A stretch of 64,000 nt of DNA from Desulfoluna butyratoxydans (GCF_900699765.1 NZ_CAADHO010000001.1:1116001-1180000); one strand, 5' to 3'. Counted from the first letter of the stretch, positions 1 to 7,980 are shown. A program made the numbers and translations. The notes: generated by a model from the sequence alone, not told the origin.

Positions 1-150
1 CTCGTCGGTTACGCTGTTCTTGCAGGTGTGCCTGTCGTGGGAGTGGCCCAGGACAGCGGCGGCAACGGAGATGCCTTCCGGAACCGTCATGGGCTCACCG
101 TCCACGGTGATGGTGACGGTCTGCTCCGCCTTGGCTGGTTTCTTGCTCAT
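1..150 (-). CDS. (2Fe-2S)-binding small subunit of an amine/amino-acid dehydrogenase, 5' part only
   Basis: The first 50 codons of a gene that runs off the left edge. The visible protein begins MSKKPAKAEQ, then VTITVDGEPMTVPEG, the N-terminal beta strands of the Fer2_4 ferredoxin fold found in small subunits of opine, sarcosine and hydroxyproline dehydrogenases. The cluster cysteines expected about 15 residues further on lie outside the window, so the iron-sulfur site cannot be confirmed. The start lies 7 nt downstream of the stop of the FAD subunit (158-1318), so the two are almost certainly co-transcribed and probably form one complex that passes electrons from FAD to [2Fe-2S]. The neighbour supports the call more strongly than the short sequence does. 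Confidence 0.72.
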   Translation of the reverse strand, partial: MSKKPAKAEQTVTITVDGEPMTVPEGISVAAAVLGHSHDRHTCKNSVTDE

Positions 151-157
151 GGTTTCC

Positions 158-1318
158 TCACTTGGCCCCGGTCTTGTTAAACCGTGAAAGGCTGAAAATC
201 TTGCCGTCCTCGGGCAGCCCGTTGCCGAGCACGTAGTCGGGAAGGGTTGCCACGTGGATCCCGGAGAGGGTCACGGCGCTGTGACAGTTGAAAACAAAGA
301 CGTTGTCGTGACCGGGCACGGTGTCGTAGATGGGGAGCCCGTCCACGGGCATCACCCGCAGGCAGCTCCAGCACCGGATCACGCGGAGCTTTGCCAGGTC
401 CGGCCAGACAGAGACGGCCCACCGCCCTTCCGAAGCCACGGCCTCGGGGGTAAAGCCCGTGTCCGTGCCCACGTACTCATGCTTGTAGCCCACCATGATG
501 GTCCCGCCGGGGGTCTGGGTGAGCCCCAGGATGGGAATGGGCAGTACGTTGTCCGTCACCCGCTCGGTGAGGAGATCCTGGGCGCGGTCCGGGGTCACGG
601 GCACCTTGAGGTCAAACCAGGCCCCCAGCTGCCGGTTGCTCAGGCCACCGGCCAGAACCAGCTTGTCGCAGGCGATCTCTCCCCGGCTGGTGGTGACAAG
701 GTAGCCGGAGCCCTCGCGCCGGATGGTGTGGGCGCGGCATTCGGGAAGGAAGGTCCCCCCTAAGTTCACCATGGCCTTGCGCATGGCAAACATCATCTTC
801 AGGGGCTCTAAAAAGCCGTCCTCTTCGCACCAGGCAGCGCCGCACACCTTGTCGCCAAAAGAAATCTTCGGGAGCAGTTTTTCCAGCTCGGACCGGCTGA
901 TCATGGTGCCGTTGTAGCCGAAGTCCCCCGCCTCTTTGCGAAGCCCTTCGATGTACTCGGCCCTCCGCCCGTACTCTTCTTCTCCCACGCAGGGGATGAG
1001 GCCGCCGGTGGGGTTGTAGGGGATGTGGATGCCCGAGGTCTCTTCGAGCTCGGCGATGAGCCCGGGGAAATGGCGGGAGGAGTTAAAGCCCCAGCGCATG
1101 TACTCGGGGATCCCCAGGGCCTTGGACTGCACCCAGATGAGCCCCATGTTGCTGCGGGAGGCGCGGTCCACCACCGGGGTGTCGTCGATGACGCACACGC
1201 GGACGCCTTTTTTCGCCAGGCCGAACCCTACGCCGGCGCCGGTGACCCCGCCGCCGATGACGAGCACATCCACCTGCCTGCGATCCGCCGATTTTTTCGA
1301 TCTGTTTCCTAATATCAT
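158..1318 (-). CDS. FAD-dependent oxidoreductase (DAO family), amine/amino-acid dehydrogenase subunit
   Basis: A 386-residue protein with an N-terminal FAD-binding Rossmann motif (VIGGGVTGAGVGFGLAKKG, residues about 20-40) and the C-terminal DAO-type dinucleotide strand (GLPIYDTVPGHDNVFVF). This is the architecture of the beta subunits of sarcosine, opine or hydroxyproline dehydrogenases. These enzymes oxidise a C-N bond of an amino or imino acid to an imine. The next gene encodes a small [2Fe-2S] subunit 7 nt away. The upstream gene is a Rid-family protein that would hydrolyse the reactive imine product, and a symporter is divergently transcribed. The substrate cannot be read from the sequence; proline- or hydroxyproline-like compounds or D-amino acids are reasonable. 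The acceptor is probably not O2, because the genome looks anaerobic. Confidence 0.85.
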   Translation of the reverse strand: MILGNRSKKSADRRQVDVLVIGGGVTGAGVGFGLAKKGVRVCVIDDTPVVDRASRSNMGLIWVQSKALGIPEYMRWGFNSSRHFPGLIAELEETSGIHIPYNPTGGLIPCVGEEEYGRRAEYIEGLRKEAGDFGYNGTMISRSELEKLLPKISFGDKVCGAAWCEEDGFLEPLKMMFAMRKAMVNLGGTFLPECRAHTIRREGSGYLVTTSRGEIACDKLVLAGGLSNRQLGAWFDLKVPVTPDRAQDLLTERVTDNVLPIPILGLTQTPGGTIMVGYKHEYVGTDTGFTPEAVASEGRWAVSVWPDLAKLRVIRCWSCLRVMPVDGLPIYDTVPGHDNVFVFNCHSAVTLSGIHVATLPDYVLGNGLPEDGKIFSLSRFNKTGAK

Positions 1319-1355
1319 CGTCTCTTGGATCCTGTGATTTTCATGATGCCCCTGG

Positions 1356-1736
1356 TTAGGACGCCTTAAAGGCGATGCAGTCCACTTCCACCTTGCAGTC
1401 GCACATCATGGAGGACTGGATGGTCACCCGCGCCGGTGCGTGGGCAGGGGAGAATCGGGCGGCGAACACCTTGTTGAACTCAGGGAAATCCCTGGGATCG
1501 TCGATCCACACCCCCACCCGGACCACGTTGTCCAGGGTGTATCCGGCGGTTTCAAGGACCTTCACCATGTTGTCAAAGGCGAGTTCCGCCTCCGCCTTCA
1601 TGCTGCCGGCCAGCAGCTCGCCCTTTTCGTTTCGCGGGACCTGACCGCTGACATAGAGCCAGCCGTCGGCCTCCACTGCCTTGGAGATGGGAAGCCCCCC
1701 GCCCGTGGGGGTGCCGTGGCGTTTGATGTCTGACAT
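1356..1736 (-). CDS. Rid family (RidA/YER057c/UK114) imine/enamine deaminase
   Basis: A 126-residue protein, the usual length for the family. It has the characteristic GLPISKAVEADGWLYVSGQVP start, the central LAFDNMVKVLETAGYTLDNVVRVGVWIDD block and the substrate-binding Arg in PARVTI. Rid proteins hydrolyse reactive 2-imino or 2-enamino acids to 2-keto acids. The C-terminal segment SSMMCDCKVEVDCIAF departs from the classical RidA VARLPKxxxVEIE, so it probably belongs to another Rid subgroup (Rid2-Rid7). It is the first gene of the leftward operon with the FAD and [2Fe-2S] dehydrogenase subunits, which fits detoxification of their imine product. Two operator-like palindromes lie between its promoter and start codon. 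Confidence 0.9.
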   Translation of the reverse strand: MSDIKRHGTPTGGGLPISKAVEADGWLYVSGQVPRNEKGELLAGSMKAEAELAFDNMVKVLETAGYTLDNVVRVGVWIDDPRDFPEFNKVFAARFSPAHAPARVTIQSSMMCDCKVEVDCIAFKAS

Positions 1737-1751
1737 GCGACCTCCGATAAA

Positions 1752-1780
1752 TCATATTATGATAAAAGTTCATATTATGA
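1752..1780. promoter_or_regulatory. Operator pair O1/O2 (TCAT-N3-ATGA palindromes)
   Basis: Two identical 11-bp palindromes, TCATATTATGA, at 1752-1762 and 1770-1780, centres 18 bp apart. They overlap and follow the predicted transcription start of the leftward Rid promoter (-10 at 1786-1791), a position that suits repression. The same half-site occurs twice more at 1861-1890 on the symporter side. The regulator is not in the window. The palindromes are seen directly; their function is inferred. Confidence 0.6.
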
Positions 1781-1785
1781 CCAAG

Positions 1786-1814
1786 TGTATACGCCACCGT
1801 TTTTCAAAGTTCAA
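1786..1814 (-). promoter_or_regulatory. Sigma-70-type promoter of the Rid-dehydrogenase operon
   Basis: On the minus strand TTGAAC (1809-1814) is followed after exactly 17 bp by TATACA (1786-1791). The predicted start near 1779 falls inside operator O2 and leaves a short leader of about 40 nt to the Rid start codon. Confidence 0.6.
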
Positions 1815-1860
1815 GAAAAATCAATACACTTGAAAGAAGACTCCGCCATCCGTATTTTTA

Positions 1861-1890
1861 TCATATAATGATAACAAGATCACATAATGA
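1861..1890. promoter_or_regulatory. Operator pair O3/O4 (TCAT-N3-ATGA palindromes)
   Basis: TCATATAATGA at 1861-1871 (within the perfect 15-bp palindrome TATCATATAATGATA, 1859-1873) and the variant TCACATAATGA at 1880-1890, centres 19 bp apart. O4 ends 10 bp upstream of the -35 box of the symporter promoter. The pair mirrors O1/O2 across the divergent promoter region, with 91 bp between O2 and O3 centres. The same dimeric or tetrameric regulator could therefore control both directions, possibly with looping. Confidence 0.6.
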
Positions 1891-1900
1891 ATATTTCTCA

Positions 1901-1930
1901 TTGACAGAAATCAGATATATCAGATATTGT
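1901..1930 (+). promoter_or_regulatory. Promoter of the symporter gene
   Basis: A consensus -35 TTGACA (1901-1906) is followed by GATATT (1923-1928, 16 bp spacing) or TATTGT (1925-1930, 18 bp). Transcription would start around 1936, giving a leader of about 225 nt before the symporter start at 2162. Confidence 0.5.
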
Positions 1931-1937
1931 TCTGGAA

Positions 1938-2085
1938 ATCGAAGCGACAAATGGCGTACACTTTTGAACATTGATGATGGCCCGACCCGCGGTTCAACCC
2001 AGGCAACGGCGCCTGCCGTACAGACCGAACCATCATCATCTTCTCCGGCCCCCACCAGGGAAACCGAGGTGTCTGTCGCTTTGAT
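1938..2085 (+). promoter_or_regulatory. Putative structured 5' leader RNA of the symporter gene
   Basis: The leader contains a long-range closing helix: ATCGAAGCGACA (1938-1949) pairs over 12 bp (one G-U) with TGTCGCTTTGAT (2074-2085). Nested inside is a 9-bp helix, TGATGATGG (1972-1980) with CCATCATCA (2030-2038). It encloses a small hairpin, ACGGC-GCCT-GCCGT (2006-2019). The promoter-proximal position and closed, nested helices resemble a riboswitch or protein-binding leader. I recognise no known riboswitch consensus. Helices were found by eye without folding energies. Confidence 0.35.
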
Positions 2086-2161
2086 GAGAGTTCACCCGCA
2101 CGGCCTTATTTAAGGTCGCGCCCGTCTCTTTCATCGAATCTACGTAGGAGGTAGAGGAAGT

Positions 2162-3604
2162 ATGGCAGTATCCACGTTGGACATGATACTGATCTTCGGG
2201 TATTTCGCACTGGTACTCGGCATCGGCGTCTTTTCCATGAAAAACATCAAAGATTTCGACGACTATTCTGTTGCCGGCCGTTCCATCCCCATGGCCATTC
2301 TCTTTGCAACCGTGGCTGCCACCCTCTGCGGCGGCGGTTCCACCATCGGGCGTATCGCCTTTGTGCACAAGCAGGGCATCATCGTCCTCATGGGCATCTC
2401 GGGCATGGCCCTGGGCCAGGTTTTAAGCGGGCTCTACATCGCCCCGAAGGTGCGTGAAGCCGGTGCCAACGTCTACACGGTGGGCGACCTGTTCGGCAGG
2501 AGCTTCGGCCGAAGCGGCCGCCTCGCTTCGAGCATCGTGGCCTTCGCCTTTGTCATCGCCCTGTTCGGGGTGCAGATCCTGGCCATGGGCCGCATCCTCC
2601 AGACCGTCACCGGTATTCCCCTGATCCCGGCAGCCGTCATCTCTTCGGTAATCACCATCGCCTACACCTGGGCAGGCGGCATGCTGGCCGTTATCCTCAC
2701 CGACGCCATTCAGTTTGTGGTCCTGGCCCTGGGCATCACCCTCTGCGCCTTCCTCTCCCTGAACCAGGTGGGGGGCATCAACGAAGCGGTGCAGACCGTC
2801 ATCGCCATGGGTCCCGAGTTTGCCGACAAGGTGGACTTCTTCCGCTCGGACTGGAGTACCACCAAGATCTTCGCCTTTTTCCTCACCTTCATGTTCGGTG
2901 AGATGGCCGCGCCCTACTTCATCCAGCGCTACGCCACCGGCGCCTCCCCCAAGGACAGCAAGTGGGGAGTCACCATCTTCGGCGGCTATTACATGTTCTT
3001 CCTCGTCACCACCCTGGTCATCGGCGTGTGTTCCCTGGTGATCCAGCCCGATGTAAGGCCCGACCTGGCCCTGACCACCCTGATCCGGGAGACCCTGCCC
3101 CCCGGCATCTCCGGCCTTGTCTTCGGCGCCCTGCTGGCGGCGGTCATGTCCACAGGCGACTCCTTTATCAACACCGCGGCGGTTATCTTCACCCGGGACA
3201 TCTACAACGAGTTCATCAACCCCAAGGCCAGCCAGCAGGAGCTCCTCTCCTGGACCAAGAAGATCACCATCGTCATCGGTGTCGGCGGCGTGGGCATTGC
3301 CCTGGCCTTCCCCAAGATCTTCGAGCTGATGATCTACGTCTACAACCTCTGGGCTCCCGCTGTGATCCCGACCCTGCTCGTGGCCCTCTTCTGGAAGAGA
3401 GGCATCTCCCCTTACGTCGGCGCCCCGGCTGTGGTGGTGGGCCTTTTAACGGCCTTTATCTGGGGCCCCAAGGTCCTGGGCGATCCCCTGGGCCTGCCCT
3501 CCAACATCGTGGGCATGGCCGCCAACATCCTCACCATGGTCGTGGTGCACCAGATGACAAAGAACACGACACCGTCCCGAAACTTTCAACCGGAGTCTAT
3601 CTAA
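2162..3604 (+). CDS. Sodium:solute symporter (SSS) family transporter
   Basis: A 480-residue polytopic membrane protein with about 13 hydrophobic segments and SSS signatures: an N-terminal FDDYSVAGRSIPMAILFATVAA stretch and the core AYTWAGGMLAVILTDAIQFVVL. It also has FGALLAAVMSTGDSFINTAAVIFTRDIY, the sodium-site helix of the LeuT-fold symporters. It would import a small organic solute with Na+ across the inner membrane. The RBS is strong (GGAGGTAGAGG) before the ATG at 2162. The divergent imine-forming dehydrogenase genes imply that it imports their substrate, for instance proline, betaine or a related amino or imino acid. A 34-residue membrane microprotein follows immediately. Confidence 0.9.
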   Translation: MAVSTLDMILIFGYFALVLGIGVFSMKNIKDFDDYSVAGRSIPMAILFATVAATLCGGGSTIGRIAFVHKQGIIVLMGISGMALGQVLSGLYIAPKVREAGANVYTVGDLFGRSFGRSGRLASSIVAFAFVIALFGVQILAMGRILQTVTGIPLIPAAVISSVITIAYTWAGGMLAVILTDAIQFVVLALGITLCAFLSLNQVGGINEAVQTVIAMGPEFADKVDFFRSDWSTTKIFAFFLTFMFGEMAAPYFIQRYATGASPKDSKWGVTIFGGYYMFFLVTTLVIGVCSLVIQPDVRPDLALTTLIRETLPPGISGLVFGALLAAVMSTGDSFINTAAVIFTRDIYNEFINPKASQQELLSWTKKITIVIGVGGVGIALAFPKIFELMIYVYNLWAPAVIPTLLVALFWKRGISPYVGAPAVVVGLLTAFIWGPKVLGDPLGLPSNIVGMAANILTMVVVHQMTKNTTPSRNFQPESI

Positions 3605-3617
3605 AGGAGGGTGACCC

Positions 3618-3722
3618 ATGCTTGAAGCCATTATCTACACATCCCTTGCCATCAACGTCCTTGCAGCCGGCTATGTGACCCTCGGCATCGTGAAATACGT
3701 TCTCAGCATCAACAAATCCTGA
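3618..3722 (+). CDS. 34-residue single-pass membrane microprotein downstream of the symporter
   Basis: An ATG at 3618 preceded by a near-perfect Shine-Dalgarno sequence (AAAGGAGGGTG, 3603-3613) opens a 34-codon frame ending in TGA at 3720-3722. The product begins MLEAIIYTSLAINVLAAGYV and is one hydrophobic helix (residues about 4-30) with a short polar tail, INKS. It starts 13 nt after the symporter stop and is followed directly by a strong terminator, so it is the last gene of a two-gene transcript. Small accessory subunits are known for other transporters (for example MetS with the LeuT-fold methionine transporter MetP, KdpF with Kdp). By analogy it may stabilise or regulate the symporter. 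I recognise no named family. Confidence 0.7.
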   Translation: MLEAIIYTSLAINVLAAGYVTLGIVKYVLSINKS

Positions 3723-3730
3723 CCCCAGCC

Positions 3731-3770
3731 CCGAAGGCGCCCACCCCCTGAACGGGGCGCCTTCGGACTT
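3731..3770 (+). terminator. Intrinsic terminator after the symporter-microprotein operon
   Basis: A perfect 12-bp GC-rich stem, CCGAAGGCGCCC (3731-3742) with GGGCGCCTTCGG (3755-3766), starts 9 nt after the microprotein stop and is followed by ACTTCCT. Confidence 0.8.
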
Positions 3771-3786
3771 CCTCCCCTGAGATGTG

Positions 3787-3829
3787 CAAAACGGGCGCCC
3801 CATCACTACAGATGGTGTCGCCCGTTTTG
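3787..3829. terminator. Second hairpin, possible bidirectional terminator
   Basis: An 11-bp inverted repeat, CAAAACGGGCG (3787-3797) with CGCCCGTTTTG (3819-3829). The inner CCATC/GATGG pairs extend the stem. A-rich and T-rich flanks make it a terminator candidate on both strands. Confidence 0.55.
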
Positions 3830-3854
3830 CTTTGCAGCGAGTACCTGTAAAAAA

Positions 3855-3910
3855 GCCTCCGGCGGCCCTGCCGGGGGCCAAACTTTTGAAAAGTTTGATA
3901 AACAGGCTTT
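3855..3910 (+). repeat. Dispersed repeat, family 1, copy 1
   Basis: A 56-bp element with two palindromes: a GC hairpin (CCGGC-N6-GCCGG) and CAAACTTTTGAAAAGTTTG, ending ACAGGCTTT. It recurs at 25758-25813 (opposite orientation) and 27667-27722. The remaining spacer up to 4079 holds a second GC-rich fragment (about 3983-4035) with the related core CCGCCGGAGGCA and no visible gene. Confidence 0.8.
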
Positions 3911-4079
3911 AAAAATCAATCCAGTTCAATTTGAATCAAAGACGAAGGTGATTTTCCCTGAGGAACGAAGGGGAAAACGCATTCGTAGCCTGCTTTCGAG
4001 GTGGCACACCTCGCCGCCGGAGGCAGGCTTTTCCATGCACTATTACCTTAAAAGTCAAGACGCCGGGGTGCAGATGTAT

Positions 4080-5009
4080 TTAATGGTCATGGGGTTCGCG
4101 CCGGCAGGCGGCGTCGGCGATAAGATCCGTGTCGTCGCACACCTCAAATTCGGGCTGCAACAGGACATGGGTGATGTGGAACCTCCGGCGCAGGCGCTCT
4201 TCCATGGCACCAAGGATGGTGTTCACCCGGCTCAAGGGGAGGTCTTCATGAAAGTCCACGTGGGCCTCCAGGTGGATGTCGGTGTCGGTGAGCTGCCAGA
4301 CGTGGAGATGATGGATGTTGCGCACCGCTTCCTCTTCGAGCATGGCCGCCTCCACCGTTGAAACGTCCACGGAAGGCGGGGAAAACTGCATGAGCACAGC
4401 CAGGCTCTGCATCACCAGGCCCCAGGAGGCGTAGATCAGGTACAGGGCGATGCCCATGGAGAGCAGGCTGTCCAGGCGGTGCACCCCGAACACGGCCACG
4501 GCAACACCCCCGGCCAGGACGGCCACGGAGGTGATCATGTCCGTAAAAAGGTGCAGGGAGGCAGAGCGGATGTTGAGGCTCCCTTCGGCTTCTTCCTTTA
4601 ATAAAAGGACGCAGAGCCCGTTGAGGGCAATGCTCAGGATCGCCAGGAGGATCACCGGCCCTGCGGACACGCCCACCGGATGGATCAGGCGCGTCACGGC
4701 CTCTTTAATGAGAAGCAGGGCAATGGCCATGAGGGTGACGCTGTTGATCATGGCAGCCACCACCCCGGCTCGCCGGTACCCAAAGGTTTTCTCCGGGGTA
4801 GAGGTTCGGGTGATGAGCTTTTCGGCAATGGCGCTGATGATGAGAGCCACCACGTCGCTGGCGTTGTGAAGGGCGTCGGAGAGAAGGGCCAGGCTGCCTG
4901 AGAGAAGCCCCCCCGCCACCTGGGCAACGGTGATGACGACATTGAGGACGATGGTGGCCCCCAGGCGGCTTCCGGTGGGGGCATGGTGGTGATGATGGCC
5001 GTGGCTCAT
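4080..5009 (-). CDS. Cation diffusion facilitator (CDF/CzcD-type) metal exporter
   Basis: A 309-residue protein with a His-rich N-terminus (SHGHHHHHAP) and six predicted membrane helices. The metal-site motifs are LLSDALHNASD in helix 2 and HLFTD in helix 5. A cytoplasmic C-terminal domain of about 90 residues contains IHHLHVWQLTDTDIHLEAHVDF, typical of the zinc/cobalt/cadmium CDF clade. It exports divalent metal ions, most likely Zn2+, in exchange for protons. It stands alone, divergent from the OYE-type gene. Length and motif order match CzcD/ZitB. Confidence 0.93.
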   Translation of the reverse strand: MSHGHHHHHAPTGSRLGATIVLNVVITVAQVAGGLLSGSLALLSDALHNASDVVALIISAIAEKLITRTSTPEKTFGYRRAGVVAAMINSVTLMAIALLLIKEAVTRLIHPVGVSAGPVILLAILSIALNGLCVLLLKEEAEGSLNIRSASLHLFTDMITSVAVLAGGVAVAVFGVHRLDSLLSMGIALYLIYASWGLVMQSLAVLMQFSPPSVDVSTVEAAMLEEEAVRNIHHLHVWQLTDTDIHLEAHVDFHEDLPLSRVNTILGAMEERLRRRFHITHVLLQPEFEVCDDTDLIADAACRREPHDH

Positions 5010-5293
5010 GGAGACCTCCCGAAAAAAGGGTTGGGACGGTCACCGACAGCCGTCGGCGGGAGCGCGCAGAAGCCTCGGCATGGGTGACCGCTGGGCCAAC
5101 CGCCTGATTGATGGGAAAAAATCCGCCTTATAGTGTACCGTGCATTGAAAAAAAGCGAAAGCACTGAGCCGCGGGAGCCTGGCGCGATCCTTGGCGTCAG
5201 GGTAACGAGAAAAACAGTTTGCATCGGGCGATTTAGGGCTTACGTTTGAAATGCATAGTCAGCCCACCCATCCACCAGCAAAGGGAGAGTTTC

Positions 5294-6517
5294 ATGAACA
5301 CGAAGCCCAATCCACTGGCCGCCCCCCTCACCCTCCCGTGCGGAGCCGTCCTGAAAAACCGCATCGTCAAATCCGCCATGAGCGAAATCATGGGAGACCG
5401 TGGCCACGGCCCCACACCGGAGCTTCATCGCCTATACAGCCGCTGGGCCCGGGGAGGCACCGGCCTTCTGGTCACCGGAAACGTCATGGTGGACCGGCGG
5501 GCCCTGGGTGAGCCCAACAATGTGGTGATTGAAGACGACCGCCACATGGAAGCCCTGTCCCGCTGGGCCGAGTGCGGCAAAGCAAACGGAGCCCACATCT
5601 GGGTGCAGCTCAACCACCCGGGACGCCAGTCCCCGGCCTTTCTCTCCCCGGAACCCGTGGCGCCTTCGGCCATTCCCTACGCATCGGACCTCAAGCGGGC
5701 CTTCAACACCCCCCGGTCCCTCACCGACGCCGAGATCCTGGAGATCATCCACCGGTTTGCCAAGGCAGCTGAAACCGTCAAGCGTGCCGGTTTCACCGGG
5801 GTCCAGATCCACGGGGCCCACGGCTACCTGGTCAGCCAGTTCCTCTCGCCCCTGTACAACCACCGCACCGACCGCTGGGGCGGAGACATCACCGGGCGCA
5901 TGCGCTTTGTCCTGGAGACCTACCGGGCCATCCGGCGGGAGGTGGGCCCTGAATTTCCCGTGGGCATCAAGATCAATTCATCGGATTTCAAAAAAAACGG
6001 ATTCACCGAGGAGGAGGCCCTTGTGGTGATCCGCGCCCTGGACGCCGAGGGCATCGACCTGGTGGAGGTCTCCGGGGGAAACTACGAGGCACCGGCCATG
6101 ATGGGCGGAAGAAAAAAAGAGGGAACCCCCTACTTCCTTGCCTTTGCCGACCAGGCGGCCCGGACCGTCACAGCGCCCCTGGTCCTCACCGGCGGATTTC
6201 GATCCGACGAGATGATGAGGACGGCCCTTTGCGAGACCGCCGTGGCCATGGTGGGCCTTGCCCGCCCCCTGGTGGTGGACCCCGAGCTGCCGGGCAAGGT
6301 GCTTAACGGGAACACTGTCACCAGCACGGTCCGTCCCCTGACCACCGGCGTCAAACTTTTGGACCGCATCACCATGCTGGAGATCACCTGGTACGAAAAC
6401 CAGCTGCGCTACCTGGGCATGGGCCAGGAGCCCAGGCCCCATGAAAACGTCTACAAGACTGTCTGGAAGATCCTCTCGGGCATGGGCACCATGGCCTTCA
6501 AGAGGCGTCGGGCCTGA
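5294..6517 (+). CDS. NADH:flavin oxidoreductase (Old Yellow Enzyme family)
   Basis: About 407 residues forming an FMN-binding TIM barrel. The start chosen is the ATG at 5294, behind GGGAGAG at 5283; a longer in-frame reading lacks a ribosome site. Motifs are LKNRIVKSAMSE near the N-terminus, the substrate/FMN segment FTGVQIHGAHGYLVSQFLSP followed by NHRTDRWGG, and the phosphate-binding VLTGGFRSDE. There is no C-terminal FAD/NAD domain, so it is a single-domain OYE, not a 2,4-dienoyl-CoA reductase. Such enzymes reduce activated C=C bonds or nitro groups with NAD(P)H. The physiological substrate is not evident from the context. Confidence 0.9.
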   Translation: MNTKPNPLAAPLTLPCGAVLKNRIVKSAMSEIMGDRGHGPTPELHRLYSRWARGGTGLLVTGNVMVDRRALGEPNNVVIEDDRHMEALSRWAECGKANGAHIWVQLNHPGRQSPAFLSPEPVAPSAIPYASDLKRAFNTPRSLTDAEILEIIHRFAKAAETVKRAGFTGVQIHGAHGYLVSQFLSPLYNHRTDRWGGDITGRMRFVLETYRAIRREVGPEFPVGIKINSSDFKKNGFTEEEALVVIRALDAEGIDLVEVSGGNYEAPAMMGGRKKEGTPYFLAFADQAARTVTAPLVLTGGFRSDEMMRTALCETAVAMVGLARPLVVDPELPGKVLNGNTVTSTVRPLTTGVKLLDRITMLEITWYENQLRYLGMGQEPRPHENVYKTVWKILSGMGTMAFKRRRA

Positions 6518-6675
6518 TCGCACCGGGCACCGCCATTGTAGCGCATATTCAACCACTTTTACGCTTCCGTCGCCCTTTTTTATTTTACTCCCAATCAATT
6601 GCTGATATGTTGACCATCATTGTTTTTGCAGTTATTTCAATCTCGAAACCCTGACACATATCTCACGGAGATTTT

Positions 6676-7980
6676 ATGAAAAAAGTACTCGGCGGCATTA
6701 TCCTTCTTGTTCTCGTTCTTCTGATGGGCGCCCCATGGTACATCGGCAAACAGGTCGAAACCTTCTACACCCAGCTTACCGATGAATCCCTGATGAACAA
6801 CCCATCCATGGGCATCAAGGACCTCGACTACCAGAGGGGCTGGTTCTCTTCTGTCATCACCGGGGACATCATCCTCAAGGCCATGGGAGAAGACCTGGCC
6901 CTTCCCGCAGTGATCCGCTTCAAGAGCGAGGTCACCCACGGGCCCGTATTCTGGTCTGCTCTGTCTTCCGGCTCCCCCATTGGCCTGGCCCTGGACCGCT
7001 CCTCTGCCTGGATTGAGCCCGTGGAAGAATCCGATCCAGAGCTGGCCGCCATCATTAAGGAGTTCCCCTCCTTTGAAATGAAGAGCCACATCGGATTCGA
7101 CAAGACCATCGCCAGCGTCTACAGCATCGCAGCTTATGCCAAGACCTTTAAGGAAACCAGCAAGCCCGTGGTCATCGACTTTGCCGGACTCAACGGAAAC
7201 GGCACGTACAACTGGGCCTCCAAGGACTTCGACTTTGAGGCGGAGATGCCCTCCTTTTCCATCACGGAAAATGAGGCCGACGTCTTCATCGTGGACAAGA
7301 TTCTCCTGTCCGCGGCCAAGGCGGGCGGCGACACCAGCGCACGATACGACATCGAACGCATCGCCTTTAACAACAAGATATCCCACACCCGTTTCAATCT
7401 GGACAAGGCCTATGTGGCGGCCATGAGCAAGGAGGCCGAAGAGGTCTACAACTCCACCTTTGAAACCGGATTCGACAACCTGACCAACAACGACCTGAGC
7501 TTTGCCCCGGCCAAGCTCGAAATCATGCTGGACAACCTGGACAAAGCATCCATGGACACCCTCCGGGAGACCATAAACGATGTCGCGGCCTCCGGCAGCA
7601 TGAACTCCGATATGTACGGCATGATGATCATGGGCAAGCTGATGGAACTGCTTCCCGAGATCCTCAAACGTGATCCCAAGTTCACCCTGACCACCCTGAA
7701 CCTGGGCACCGGAAAAGACGAAGCCCTCACCGCCACCGGCTATGCAGAGATCCTCGGGGAGCAGGCCGCCAACCTCCCCTCCATGACCATGCTCATCCAG
7801 GCTGTGAACGCTGAATTCGAGGCCTCCCTTCCCAAGGCGTTCCTCAACACCTTTATGGACCTGGGCCAGCTCATGCAGCTCATGGACCAGGGGCTCCTCG
7901 TCTCCGACGAAAACTACTATCGCACCAAGGCCACCATCAAAGAGGGACACGTCACCATCAACGGAAACACCATTATGTAG
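6676..7980 (+). CDS. DUF945 (YdgA-like) family protein
   Basis: A 434-residue protein with an uncleaved-looking N-terminal membrane anchor (KKVLGGIILLVLVLLMGAPWYIGKQVE). The DUF945 signature follows, including the LDYQRGWFSS segment near residue 50. The rest is a long beta-rich region without membrane segments, expected in the periplasm. The function of the family is unknown; E. coli YdgA is a membrane-associated paralogue. The gene is monocistronic: a hairpin separates it from the hydrolase gene, and 158 nt of spacer precede it. Confidence 0.8.
   Translation: MKKVLGGIILLVLVLLMGAPWYIGKQVETFYTQLTDESLMNNPSMGIKDLDYQRGWFSSVITGDIILKAMGEDLALPAVIRFKSEVTHGPVFWSALSSGSPIGLALDRSSAWIEPVEESDPELAAIIKEFPSFEMKSHIGFDKTIASVYSIAAYAKTFKETSKPVVIDFAGLNGNGTYNWASKDFDFEAEMPSFSITENEADVFIVDKILLSAAKAGGDTSARYDIERIAFNNKISHTRFNLDKAYVAAMSKEAEEVYNSTFETGFDNLTNNDLSFAPAKLEIMLDNLDKASMDTLRETINDVAASGSMNSDMYGMMIMGKLMELLPEILKRDPKFTLTTLNLGTGKDEALTATGYAEILGEQAANLPSMTMLIQAVNAEFEASLPKAFLNTFMDLGQLMQLMDQGLLVSDENYYRTKATIKEGHVTINGNTIM

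Noticed and set aside
1990..2010. T-arm-like sequence GCGGTTCAACCC in the symporter leader, suggesting a tRNA or tmRNA piece
   Set aside because: Flanking stems do not pair and no acceptor or anticodon arm is present.
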